DNA from: Allium sativum
Taxonomy: Eukaryota > Streptophyta > Magnoliopsida > Asparagales > Amaryllidaceae
Assembly: GCA_030737875.1 (NCBI GenBank)
Contig: CM060910.1
Location: 632,511,303-632,575,302, forward strand
DNA length: 64,000 bases
Reading direction: 5' to 3'
Part shown: positions 33,759-44,123 of the stretch, one piece after another
How the letters are laid out: the number at the start of each line of letters is the position of its first letter
Numbering within the stretch: position 1 is the first letter of the stretch
Notes under the pieces: generated by a model
The model's input: only the letters and a program-made list of their open reading frames with translations
What the model was told of the DNA's origin: nothing
Database searches by the model: none
Program-made: the position numbers and the translations under genes

Positions 33759-34660
33759 CTTCAACCAATTGACTGTTATGCTTTTGCATTGAATAGTTTA
33801 GAAATTGAGCTGACTAATGATATAGATATTGCATTTTGACATTGTTTCACCCTTCTACTATACACATCAGAATTTTGCATTCTATTTCTCACCCGTTTGG
33901 CGGTAAAATGAACTATAAGAGGACGGCTGCCCTAGGTTTCCACCAAGGTGTAACACGGTAACAATATCTAGGTCACGCGAAACAGAAGACCGTTGCTTAA
34001 AAGGTAGGGCAGAAAACCTAACATTGATCACCAACGTGTGATGATCGCTACTCCTGTTCTTCGACCTTCGTCGCCAACCTTCAGTGCTCCGCCTCCATCT
34101 CCCCCTACAAGGACGCAAGGCAGCGACTGAGCCTGAGGTAATTAAAACTGATTGATAAAAAATTCAGAATTGGTTGATAATCTTGATTTTTTTACTTATT
34201 AGTTGATCAAAATGGGTTCTAGAACTTGTCTAATTAGGAATTGTTTAACTTGATTTCATAGTTCATTGATTGAATTAGTTGGCTGATTTGAAATTTGTAA
34301 TTTAATCCATTGATTTATAAGTTAGTTTACCGATTGAATTGGTTGAATTTAGTTTAAAAACTGCATTAATTTTATCAAACAGCATATTTTTTCAAACTGC
34401 AATCTTTTTACATTAAAAACTGCATTTTTTTGGATTAAAAAAAGTAACATAAATTTAATTTGTTATTATATAGTGATAAATATGACAAAAGAAGAAGATG
34501 ATAAGAAACGGGTGAGAAATAGAGAGCAAAATTCCGATGCATATAGTAGAAGGGTGAAACGATGTCAAAATGCAATATCTATATCATTAGTCGGCTCAAT
34601 TTCTAAACTATTCAATGCAAAAGCATAACAGTCAATTGGTTGAAGTCAAATCGGAGAAGC
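33750..34660. repeat. Inverted duplication of about 145 bp around a 610-bp spacer
   Basis: Bases 33752-33897 are, with a few mismatches, the reverse complement of about 34507-34655. The left arm is joined directly to the broken transposase. The spacer has C/T-rich DNA, a possible exon end with a GTAATT donor near 34135 and an AG acceptor just before 34478. A transcript crossing the region could fold into a long hairpin. Confidence 0.8.
34490..34628 (+). other. Small basic open frame of unknown origin within the right inverted arm
   Basis: An ATG at about 34490 opens a frame of roughly 46 codons starting MTKEEDDKKRVRNRE and ending with a stop near 34628. It follows a plausible intron acceptor. 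It is lysine- and arginine-rich at the start. I do not recognise the family; it may be an exon fragment of a captured gene or chance. Confidence 0.25.
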
Positions 34661-34877
34661 TATTGATGATAACGTTGACGATGTTTTTTTTTTTTTTTTT
34701 CTTTCTCAATTGAATTAAATGTTGTAGCTTACTTCATGTACAACATTTTGAAAGGAAAATGAATATTTTGTATGCTATAGTTTTTTTATGTTATCTTATA
34801 CTTAATATTCAAAAGGGAAATGCTGAAATTTCATATAGAGCAACAAAATTATAGTGTGGCTTGGGCAACAAATTCTT

Positions 34878-34883
34878 TGGGCT
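34878..34883 (+). promoter_or_regulatory. Site II element (TGGGCT) upstream of RRP4
   Basis: TGGGCT fits the TGGGCY site II consensus, bound by TCP factors and common upstream of plant ribosome-biogenesis genes. It lies 124 bases before the RRP4 start codon. Confidence 0.5.
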
Positions 34884-34978
34884 GGCATTGCCGACAACAC
34901 TGTCATTCTGCAACTAAACTGTTTAGTCTAAACACACTCCTCGTACTATGGGGTTTAAGCTTGTTTGTTTCATTTCCA

Positions 34979-34987
34979 AAACCCTAA
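34979..34987 (+). promoter_or_regulatory. Telo-box (AAACCCTAA) upstream of RRP4
   Basis: AAACCCTAA, 20 bases before the RRP4 ATG. In plants telo-boxes near transcription starts pair with site II motifs in genes for ribosomal proteins and RNA processing. It may lie in the 5' UTR. Confidence 0.6.
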
Positions 34988-35006
34988 ATTTTCAGAGCTG
35001 AAAGAA

Positions 35007-38000
35007 ATGAGTTTACTCAAGTTACAAGTAGCATGTAATCAAACACAGAGAGTGAGGCTCGAATCTGCTCTTCAAAAGCTTCGAGATGTTTCTTCTAAAT
35101 CAGTGGCTTCTGTTACAGTCGCAGATTCGATTCCAGTCAATAATGAAGATGGAATTCTCAAGTAAGCTCCATAAGCTTTTTATTTGTGTTAGTTTTCATT
35201 GTATAATCATGCCCCTTTATCTAGTTTTCTGGTGATTTGATATCTATAAGATGTACAGAATTTTAATGAAGTGATTTTGTAATGAAAGAGATAAATTTCA
35301 TGTATAATCCCCATCACTATATGTTAATCCGTGTAATTTGGTTACTGATGGCTGGGAATTTTGTATATGGATGTTAGTCATCATATTCTTTGAATGTTCG
35401 GAATATCTAAATAATTGCCTACCAGATGGGGAACTGGATAAGTATCCAAAATTGTTATAGTAAAAGATTAGTGAAGACAAATTGAGATGACAAAAGGATA
35501 TTCAATGTTTATTGATTGTTTAGGCAACTGTTTGCAAGGAAACGCTTACAAGGCTTTTAATTTCCCTAAATTAGTTTTTGAACTTGTAGAAGTTAGTTTT
35601 CTTCTTCTTTCTTTTAGAAATATGGCCTTTTTCTTCCAGAGTGGACCTTTGACGTATGGTTAGGCCAAACCAGAGAATTCACAATTGTTTTTAATATCAT
35701 TTGAGTGTTATTATATCACCTTGAAAATTCGCTTTATATTGAAAATGCAGAACAGGTCATTCCATCATATAATGTTCAACGTCAACAGCTTGGATGGATC
35801 CTTTGAAAATCCATCCAGAAATTAATCTTATTCCAGATTCCAGATCACATTCTTCTTTACATATTAGTTTGCTTGTTTTGCATTGGAGTTTGTTGATTCC
35901 CATTCATATGCCAGTGAGACCATGTTTTATTGATTTTACTAGTTAGCCAAGGAACAACACCTTTTAAAAGAAACCCTATAAAAAATACTAGCAGTTTTTT
36001 TTGTTGTTGTCGTGGCTTTTTAAAAAAAACTCAGTGATAAGATAAAATCTTCTGCAATACTGTTTCTGCGAGGGGAGCCCTTCTCATATTATCTAGCATA
36101 TTTGTTTATCAGTATCGATTTTATTTGTATTGTGCTCGCCAATATATGCATAAATATTATGAATAAAATCATTTTCTTGGTTCTTGTCGTTTACCTATCC
36201 CTGCACGTAGGTTTCAACCTTTTTGTTTACCTCGTAACGTAGTTTGAATAGTAATGTTGATTTGAAGATTGTCTCAGTCATTTACATAAAACTATAATGC
36301 CACATTAGAGTAGCAAATTATATTTCTCAGCGGATTGATTGTACTCCCGGTTACTGTCCATTGATTCATTCCTTTTCTGTTTGCCTAAAAAGAGGATTAC
36401 TCCTAAATTTGTTATCTCGGGAACTACATTTAAATTGAGGTCTAAGATCATATGATCAGACTATTGCAACTACACGCATCAAGAAATTTAATTATCTGTT
36501 AACTCATTATGCTGCTTCAGGTCTCCTTTCAGTTAGTTTTGTTTATTTAGATTCCCTCTTTACGCATCCAAATCTTTAGTTAGAGTTGGGTCATAGCTAG
36601 CCACCTATTTTGTTTGATTTTTATTTTTAACTGCAGTTGGCATAGTTAGATTTCCCTTTAGTTGGCCTTTTTTTGTCCCGAATCTTCAATTGGTTATCAT
36701 TAATTTGCTTCTATAATAGATCTTTTTTGAAGATGAAAAATAAGCCAGTTTCCAGCATCGGCATTTTGTGGTAATTGTCTGATGTATTGCTGATCTCTCG
36801 TTTTTGTTTTTAACTTTTAGCACTTGATGCTTTTCCTTGCGTGGTTTCATGACCTGCAATCATATATTCTTGTGGGTACTAACAATTGCAATTTTTATTC
36901 CATCAGAGGACATGGCACCACAGAATTGAACGATGAAGTAGTGGCCACGCTTTGTGGTGTGGTTGAACGAGTAAACAAACTGATTTATGTACGCCCACTA
37001 AGAGCAAGGTAATTTTATGTGCATAATCTGCAAGTTATACAAATTGCCAGATTACTGATATTTTTCACTGTAGATATAATAATGTACTATTTACAGGTAC
37101 AAGCCAGAGGTTGGTGATATAATTGTAGGCCGTGTTCTTGAGGTACGCATTCTGTTGCCGTGGCGTATCATTATTAATTTTGTTTCAACGATAGGGTTAA
37201 CAATACTATTACGTGATCATTAGTATTTATTTAGTTGAATAATATGTAGTAACTCAAAGCAGATAGGGTGGATAGAATGATCATGTTATGCTAACGTCGA
37301 TAAGTATGTCTGGCATATATATTGAATTTTGCAGTCTTTCATCGTTTTCCTTTAATAATGCTTAGATTGCTCCAAAGCGCTGGAGATTGGAGATAAATTT
37401 CACCCAAGATGCAGTTTTAATGCTTTCGTCTATGAATTTACCAGATGGTATTCAGGTAACATTTTGTATTGTGCTTCTTTATAACATGAAATTCCGCAGT
37501 GCTGTATTTGCGTAATATATTGTAAAGAAACTATGATACTGTATGACACTAGCCACACAAGCGTACATGATTTTACGTGGTAATATGCTTGATTATTCAA
37601 GTGAACTACTTATATTCATTGTTTAATTTTCATTATAACCACAAATATTTTTTTCTATAACACACACACACACACTCAGACACTCACTGTCATACATATG
37701 GACAGGGATCAGGTACACCTTTTAAGCTACACCCTTATGCTGAGGTGTAGCTTGAGGGTTGTATGCATACACATATACACATACATATGTATGTAATGTA
37801 TTTGTGCTATGTTTAGGCACTCGAGAGGAAGAAAAATACTGCAAAATTCAATCCAATTTACTGCAATCAATTAGTTAACAATACCGCATTTGGTAACATG
37901 GGAACAAATGCATAACGCAAATTTGCGTTAGATAGTACAAAAAGTCAACAAGGTCAATTAATCCATTGTCAGTTTATGTTTTACTGTTAAAGAAGTACAT

Positions 38001-39742
38001 AGATATAGCACTTTCAACTTGTTCTCCGTACCAATGGGTTAAAAAAATGTTTTAGCGATTTAGTTTGTGGTAGCATATTCTACGACAGCTTGATTTTTGT
38101 TGGCCGTCAATTAAGCAAATCAAGCTATGTTTTATTACTGTACGTGTGCCCAATCTAAAAAAAAAAAAAAAAAAAAATCAGTTTTGGAGAAAGGAAGTAA
38201 TATACGTGGGTTGCTTCATGTACTTTTATTCAAGTCCTACTATATAATTGTGATGTGTATGTGGTCTCTTTTTTCTAAGGTTCAAAGATTGTATTTTAAA
38301 ATTTGAAGTTGTGGGTTTGCTATTCTTCATTTTTTGTGAGTTGGTTTATTCATGGATTAATGAATATGATTAAAGATCTGAAAGTGGTAAATCCTAGTTA
38401 TTACAACGAAGGAAAATCAAGGATGAAAGATGTTTTTTGTTATTTCACAAAAGGTGGAAAAAGATCATTTTCAATTTTACCTATTCAAACCATTTTCCAA
38501 GTTTATCGTTTTTTCAACCCCCGTCTCCTTTCCTTTTTGAAATATATGGTTGAAAATGAAAACACAAAATTTGTTTTTCAAATCAATCTGGTCCTTAGGT
38601 CTAGCAATAGGACGTACAAATTGAGAGTGCATTTTCATTTATTGATTGCTAGGAGCAACTTGAAATTACCTGGCTTGTAATATTGTTTTCAAATCAAGTT
38701 CCAGAAGCATCAGATACTGCTACACGTTAGGACAAAATAATTTGTAGAGGCTAAATACTGCTTTTGCATGTTCTTATTTACTTTGTATTCTGTAATTTAG
38801 ACGCCCCTTGAACAAACTCATGATATCATCAAATGTTACCTTTATTCCTTCAAATGTTCACAGAGGCGAAGAACAGCTGTTGATGAACTTAACATGCGCA
38901 GTATTTTTGAAGAAAACGATGTTGTGTGTGTAAGTTCATTTTATTCTCATACCGAACAGTAGTTTTTTCCGAAACGTAAAGGAGTTTTTATTCAATAACC
39001 AATTTCATTTTTACAGGCCGAGGTTCGTGGATTTCAACATGACGGGACTTTACAGCTACAAGCAAGAAGTCAGAAGTACGGAAAGGTATCCCCTAAAGCG
39101 CAAAACTTTGATTCATGAGGGTTGCATCAAATTGCCATACAAGTATATTTAATTTAACAAAGACGTAGTAAATGTACTCATGTAACACAAATGTCGTTAG
39201 TTGAAGCCTTCTGTATTAAGCTTTTGTTACAGAAGGATGCATCAAAGTTTGTTTTTTCCCCCTCCAAAAGTAACTAGAAATCAAATATACTTAAGTAAAT
39301 AACCAATTACAAATACATTGTGCAGTTGAAAAGAGGGCTAATGCTGACAGTACCATCCTATCTAGTAAAACGCAGAAAACAACACTTTCACCATCTAGAA
39401 AACTACAATGTGGATATGATACTTGGCTGCAATGGCTTCATATGGGTTGGCGAACACACAGAATTGATGGAAGACGATATGATGGCCGAGGTCGAGGATG
39501 AGGATAATGAAAAAGAGCAGCATGTGACTCCACTTGAAACTAGACAGAATATATGCAGAATCGCTAATGCGATTCGCTTGCTCTCTGCTTTAGGCTTTAC
39601 TTTATCGGTTGAAGTGGTTTGCGAGACAGTGGAGGCAAGTTTGGCGTCTAATGTTGCAATTAAAGACATGCTTGGAGCCGAGTTTTGTGTTCAGGCAGCT
39701 GAGCGCCAAGTGCAGAGGAAACTTTTGAAGAGGAGAAGCTGA
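35007..39742 (+). CDS. RRP4: Exosome complex component RRP4 (S1/KH RNA-binding cap subunit), seven exons
   Basis: One of three cap subunits of the eukaryotic RNA exosome, which guides RNA into the core for 3'-5' trimming of rRNA, snoRNA and RNA decay. Coding exons: 35007-35161, 36907-37008, 37097-37142, 37366-37455, 38864-38929, 39017-39085 and 39326-39742, all with GT/AG introns, joining to 945 bases and 314 residues; plant relatives have about 320. Residues about 40-60 form the ECR1 N-terminal region (ILKGHGT), about 85-175 the S1 domain, and the KH-like region carries GCNGFIWVG at 210-218, then an acidic insert (224-240). An in-frame ATG at 34965 exists, but 35007 fits plant RRP4 N-termini better. 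No disruption is visible, so it is probably functional. Confidence 0.93.
35162..36906 (+). other. RRP4 intron 1 (1745 bp)
   Basis: Donor GTAAGC and acceptor CATCAG, interrupting a codon after its second base. T-rich, as plant introns are. I see no nested gene, snoRNA or recognisable transposon in it. Confidence 0.85.
37456..38863 (+). other. RRP4 intron 4 (1408 bp) with CA microsatellite, small hairpin and A run
   Basis: Donor GTAACA, acceptor TTCACAG. Contains a short CA run (about 37661-37674), a perfect 10-bp stem AAGCTACACC / GGTGTAGCTT at 37724-37753, and an A run at 38157-38177. The open frame at 38303-38680 has no recognised homology and lies wholly in the intron. Confidence 0.8.
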
Positions 39743-40310
39743 TATCGAAACGGAGATGAGAAAAGGTTGATGTATTGCGACCGTATTAGCGTTTGATTGA
39801 CCTTTGTATCTTCTATGGTGAATTGATTGCCAGATCTATGTATTAGAAACTGACCGATTAGTTGATGTGTTAGACAATGTGTTATGCAACTCGTTTAGTT
39901 CCCTGTAGATTAGGTGGCTGGTTCCGAGTTTACAGTTATATTTTGGTCACTGTTATAATAGATTTACTAGTGCTGTGGTTTTTGAATGATATCTCAGTTG
40001 ATAAAATGCTGTAGTTTTGAATGATATTTTCGTTTTATACGTTGCTACAATTTCTTCCAAAATGGTTTTTGGATCAGGTTGATTTGAGCTACTAAATTAG
40101 CGGGTTGCGCTGTATTTGCCCATTTGGTAAATCTAACGTTTTGGATATTATTTTTTGTTTAAATGGGCTGGGTTAATTTTCAGATTGATTCACTAATGCC
40201 CAACTATTTAGATGCAGTTTTGACGCCATTAGCATTATATAGTTTCACTTTCATTTTTCCTACACTGGAGTTAGAACAGTTTAGCAAAAATATGTTGGCA
40301 AAATCCTGCG
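39743..40310. other. RRP4 3' flank and probable 3' UTR
   Basis: Non-coding DNA from the RRP4 stop to the hAT-like insertion. It holds a near-tandem duplication of TGCTGTxGTTTTTGAATGATAT (39972-39994 and 40008-40029). The polyadenylation site cannot be fixed from sequence alone. Confidence 0.5.
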
Positions 40311-40726
40311 ATTTTGATTAGGGCTGTGATGATAATGATAAATTTACCATTATCATATCAGTACCAAACCATTGGCAACCAATATCGAGTTGCATCGGTA
40401 TACCAATGCTGTCGGTATGGTAACGGTAAGTTTTACCATTATTAGCGGTAAAATAGCGATAAGAAATGTCAATACCAGTGGTAACGGTAAATCTACCAGT
40501 CATATTTATTTTGTTTTTTTCTCTCACTATTTTAATGAATTCCAACCTTTATTTTTTTGAAAGTTTATTACATTTTATGCAAATGCTTATAGATTTATTT
40601 AGAATGGTAATTCTTTTTGGCTTTATTAACTTCAAAGTTTAAGATTAACAAAATTATTATTTCATATTGTTGTAAATATCTTGTGATAAGCTAAGTAAAT
40701 TTTCTATGCCAACTAAAAATAATTTT

Positions 40727-40731
40727 AAGTA
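40727..40731 (+). repeat. Target site duplication AAGTA, left of element 5
   Basis: AAGTA before the LTR start, matched exactly at 54555-54559. Confidence 0.95.
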
Positions 40732-41384
40732 TGTTGGCTAGCTTTTTGACCAAGCCACCAAGGTTCGCATACGAAGAAAATATGAAACTTCACACCTTTA
40801 GCGCTCGAAGACCCGATCAGATCGCCCTACCTCATCACGATCGCGATGTCTCGCGATCCGACCCGTCCAACACTAGCTCGATCCGATCCCTGAAGTTGAT
40901 CGACGAAGGCCAAGACCAAGTCCATCACGATATGAAGATGCAGGATCTCGCGACACCTTTCCACAACTGCCATATTGACCAATTCTTCATCAAGCTACGA
41001 ACCAGTCCGAGATTCTCGAGATTTGTGCCACGTATGACCACGATCCGCCTGAAGAAATCAGCTATAAATAGCCCAAGAGTTGGCATTTTTCAGGATCTTT
41101 TGGCAATTCAGAGCTCTGATTCCACCATTATTATACCTTCATTATTTCCATTCTGAGTTATCTCGAAATTACTGATAGAATCATAATTGTAAAAGTGAGA
41201 TTGAGCGAAATCACTGATTGTACTAGCATTCAACGTATAATCAATAGCATATAAAGTGGACGTAGGCTCGTTAACGCCGAACCACTATAAATCTTGTGTC
41301 TTTTCTGTTTTTTCTTCATCTTTTAGATATAATTTTCTACAAATCAGAACAATTTGGGTGTTAGAGCCAATTTTGGATCTAACA
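40732..41384 (+). repeat. Element 5 5' LTR, 653 bp
   Basis: TGTTGGCTAGC...GGATCTAACA ends. U3 is rich in CGATC-type motifs (about 40810-40930). A TATAAATA box is at 41063-41070. A block near 41251-41303 (AAAGTGGACGTAGG ... CCGAACCACTATAAAT) is of a type common in plant LTRs near the R/U5 border and recurs inside the element at 47755-47812. Confidence 0.95.
41063..41070 (+). promoter_or_regulatory. TATA box of element 5 LTR promoter
   Basis: TATAAATA in GCTATAAATAGCC; the same box is at 54232-54239 in the 3' LTR. Transcription would start about 30 bases downstream. Confidence 0.75.
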
Positions 41385-41387
41385 TTT

Positions 41388-41405
41388 TGGTGCTTTCACT
41401 GAGAA
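41388..41405 (+). other. Element 5 primer binding site region
   Basis: TGGTGCTTTCACTGAGAA, three bases after the LTR. It begins with TGG, as needed to pair with a tRNA CCA end, but differs from the iMet site used by the other elements. I cannot name the tRNA with confidence. Confidence 0.6.
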
Positions 41406-41519
41406 AGAATTCTTAGCATATTGGATGGTTGCTTCGTTGTTTGGGTACTCAAGTCCGAAGAAAACAGTCCAAAACTCCACTGTTTCAGTTTTTGAAGATT
41501 TCAGCGAAGCTCAGATATC

Positions 41520-42620
41520 ATGGCTGGAAAGAAGTCTAAGGAAGTACGAGCTTCGCAGGCAAATGAAGCTGCAAACGAAGCAATTGAAGAAAGTGTGCAC
41601 GAGCTGGTCGAGGAACAACTATCAGATCGTGATGAGGTAGGGGCGATCTGAACCGAAGAAGGTATCACGACCCGAACTGAAGGGGGCGCCACGATCCGGG
41701 TATCTGAAGGTGTCACTACTCGATCGCAGGACCACGCCGTGATCCCTCCACCCATCACCACGACCCGGTCCCGGGGGGCGCCACGAGCCACCGACACAAG
41801 AGTACTGCGATCCGAAGCAATGATCAGACTACAACTCGACCTGGAAAAGAAGTTATGGCTCGTTCTTCTCGTGCTGGTGCATCTGCTCGACCTAGTTCGA
41901 GTTCTTTACGCATAAGAGAGAATGTTGATGATCAGTTCAATCCCTCTGCCCCAGCTACCGAAGGAGATCTCTCTTACCTTATTGAAATGTAGGATAAACT
42001 GTATGACGAGTTAGCCGCCCAGAGGCAAGAGAGTTCAGTCTTGCGGCAAAACCTGACTGCTATGGATAGGCGACTCGATGACCTTATAAGACAGAGGGTC
42101 CCTCCTTCAGCTCGTTCTCCTACCCCAGAAAACTCATCCTCGTCCGAAGAGCCCTAAAGAAACCAACGATGGCCCCCGCTAGAAAGGGCCGAGAACATAG
42201 GACAGCTTCGGTTTGGATCCCTTCCTTCACGTGAAGAAGAGGCGCTCAACTTGGGGCCCGCCAACCGTGACCTAAATAATCCCACGGTGCCCCCTAGAGT
42301 GCAAGCAGTCAATGTTCGTATTGAGAATAGACCGCCACAACCCTTTCGCCGCGTGAATGACCGCGGTAACAGGGGGCAAGGAAGTTCTGCTCGGGCTCCA
42401 GACTTCGCCCCGGTTCCCCGGAGAGACAACGGAGGACCCCGCAGGGCGAGGAGTGCCGACCCTGAATCAACAGTGACCAGTGCAAACCTCGCGGTAATGG
42501 TCAGACAAATAATGGCAGATAGCCGTGGGCAGAGAAACGAAGACTGGGGTATTGATCGTAGCCATACGCCATTTACTGACGACATACTAGAGGTTATTTC
42601 CCAAAGCGCTTCAATATGCC
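41520..42620 (+). pseudogene. gag: Element 5 gag, N-terminal part
   Basis: Starts at an ATG (41520) and reads a low-complexity, charged N-terminal gag region. A TGA interrupts at 41649; the frame then changes around 41830 and continues with stops TAG at 41990 and TAA at 42155 to about 42600. It ends with the HTPFTDDIL segment that precedes the capsid domain in Tat elements. A further shift near 42600 moves it into the capsid frame. Many CGATC and CACGATC motifs here match those in U3, making this stretch unusually rich in CpG. Confidence 0.7.
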
Positions 42621-44120
42621 GTCGATTAATCGCTATGCGGGCAGAACTGATCCGATCCAACATCTGATGCGATATTCCTGGTCAATGAATGCCGCTGCGG
42701 CCACAGACGCGGTCAAGTGCAAAGCATTCCCTATATTTCTAGAAGATGTGACCCTATTGTGGTTTACTCGCTTGCCCGCACGGTCAATATCCAGTTTCAG
42801 GGAATTAAGTGAGAGATTCGTGAACCAATTCCGTCTCCATGCCCAGAGGTCTAAGAATGTGATTGAGCTATCCCTTATTAAACAACGGCCCGACGAGAGC
42901 CTAAGGTCATACTTGGATCGCTTCAACTTGGCTGTCACAGAAGTCAGAGATCCTCACGAACAAACTGTTTTGATGGCCCTGATCGATGGAGTCGACAAAG
43001 ATACCGAGTTTGGAAAATATCTCGCTGGCAAGCCACCCCTGACCAGAGAAATATTTTATGAAAAAGCCAATGTCCGCTTGCGGCAGGAAGAAATATATGC
43101 AAATCGAAAAAGGAAAGCTGCTGACAAAGAAGATATCCAGAGTAATGTGGCCATCAAACAGACAGGGGACAACTCAGGAAAAGTTGAAGTCAATGTCGGA
43201 AACAAGAATCAAGACAATGGTCAACAATAGGGGAATAATAACAACAATCGGAAGAGAAATCGAGGGAATGACGCTCAGAGAAGACCTCGGAATAGGCCAT
43301 TTGATAACTTTACACCGTTAAACGATACATTGGAGAATATTTTCATGGATACTTATAATATCCTCCCGTACAAAAGGCCTCCCCCGAGAGATTCGACGGA
43401 GAAAGAACGTGAGACTGGGAAATTCTGTCTTTTCCACCAGAGTCACGGTCACTCCACAAATGAATGTCGTCATCTGAGAGATGTGGTCGAGAAGCTACTC
43501 CGAGAAAGAAAGCTTGATGAGTATAAAGTGGCTCCTAGGGACAGGGGGCAAGCTGTACAGCCCCCGAACCCAAACCAAAACCAAAACCCGCCTGCTGCCA
43601 GGCTAACTGCTCAGCAGAAGGGAAAGAACCTCGTTATCAATACCATAGTCGGAGGGCTTCACCAGGCCGGGCATAGCTTCAGAGCAATGGACCAGTATGT
43701 GAATGCAGCTAAGCAGCCCCTCGAAGTAGGGGAATGTAGCAACCCTGAAGATACTGCCCCAACCAAACAGCAAAAGACGACGACTGATGACATCATATTC
43801 CACGACAGGGATAGCATTGGCATTCACTCCCTGACTGAAGACCCGCTAGTGATCACTGTCGCCATCGGTCCAGCTATAGTCCATAAAGTCCTAGTGGATA
43901 ATGGAAATTCGGTTAACATTTTGTTCAAGAAAACGTTCGACCAAATGAAGCTCGAGCCGAAAGATTTGAAACCATGCGAAGGTTGGATACGTGGGTTCAA
44001 CGGAGCCTCAACTGCTCCGATGGGATATGTTGAACTATCGGTAACCCTTAGGGAAGGAGAGCGCCAGAGAGTAAGGATCCTCCCATTTGTGGTTCTGCAA
44101 GTCGAATCCCTATACAATGC
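42616..44120 (+). pseudogene. gag: Element 5 gag capsid, CCHC-like knuckle and protease
   Basis: One frame with a single TAG at 43228-43230. The capsid (Retrotrans_gag) region spans about 42650-42990 and includes a WFTRLPARSISSF segment and an RPDESLRSYLDRF segment. A zinc-knuckle-like CLFHQSHGHSTNEC lies near 43425-43466, with the Tat-type spacing and the first Cys pair replaced by C and H. The aspartic protease site reads VDNGNS (Asp codon at 43897), with DNG instead of the usual DTG as is common in Tat elements. A frameshift at about 44120 separates it from pol. Confidence 0.82.
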
Positions 44121-44123
44121 TTT

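Larger units (their letters stand above)
30802..33895 (+). mobile_element. Broken hAT-superfamily transposon
   Basis: The left end TAGGGTTGTCAACGGGTA at 30802 is followed by dense ATCCGATATCCG subterminal repeats (to about 30990), as in hAT elements. A possible 5' untranslated exon ends at 32381 (donor GTATAT) and an intron acceptor lies at 32816, ten bases before the transposase ATG. The transposase breaks off at about 33758, where an inverted repeat begins. No right end matching 30802 was found, so the element is truncated. A separate 823-bp hAT-like element is nested at 31135-31957. Linking 30802 to the transposase is an inference from order and orientation. Confidence 0.6.

Noticed and set aside
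34490..34628. Small basic frame as a bZIP protein
   Set aside because: The N-x7-R spacing of a bZIP basic region is not met and there is no leucine zipper.
34965..35006. Upstream in-frame ATG as the RRP4 start
   Set aside because: It lies before or over the telo-box, and the extra 14 residues do not match plant RRP4 N-termini.
38157..38177. A run in RRP4 intron 4 as a retrogene tail
   Set aside because: No coding or SINE sequence adjoins it.
42154..42938. Minus-strand open frames across gag
   Set aside because: Shadows of the gag coding frame.
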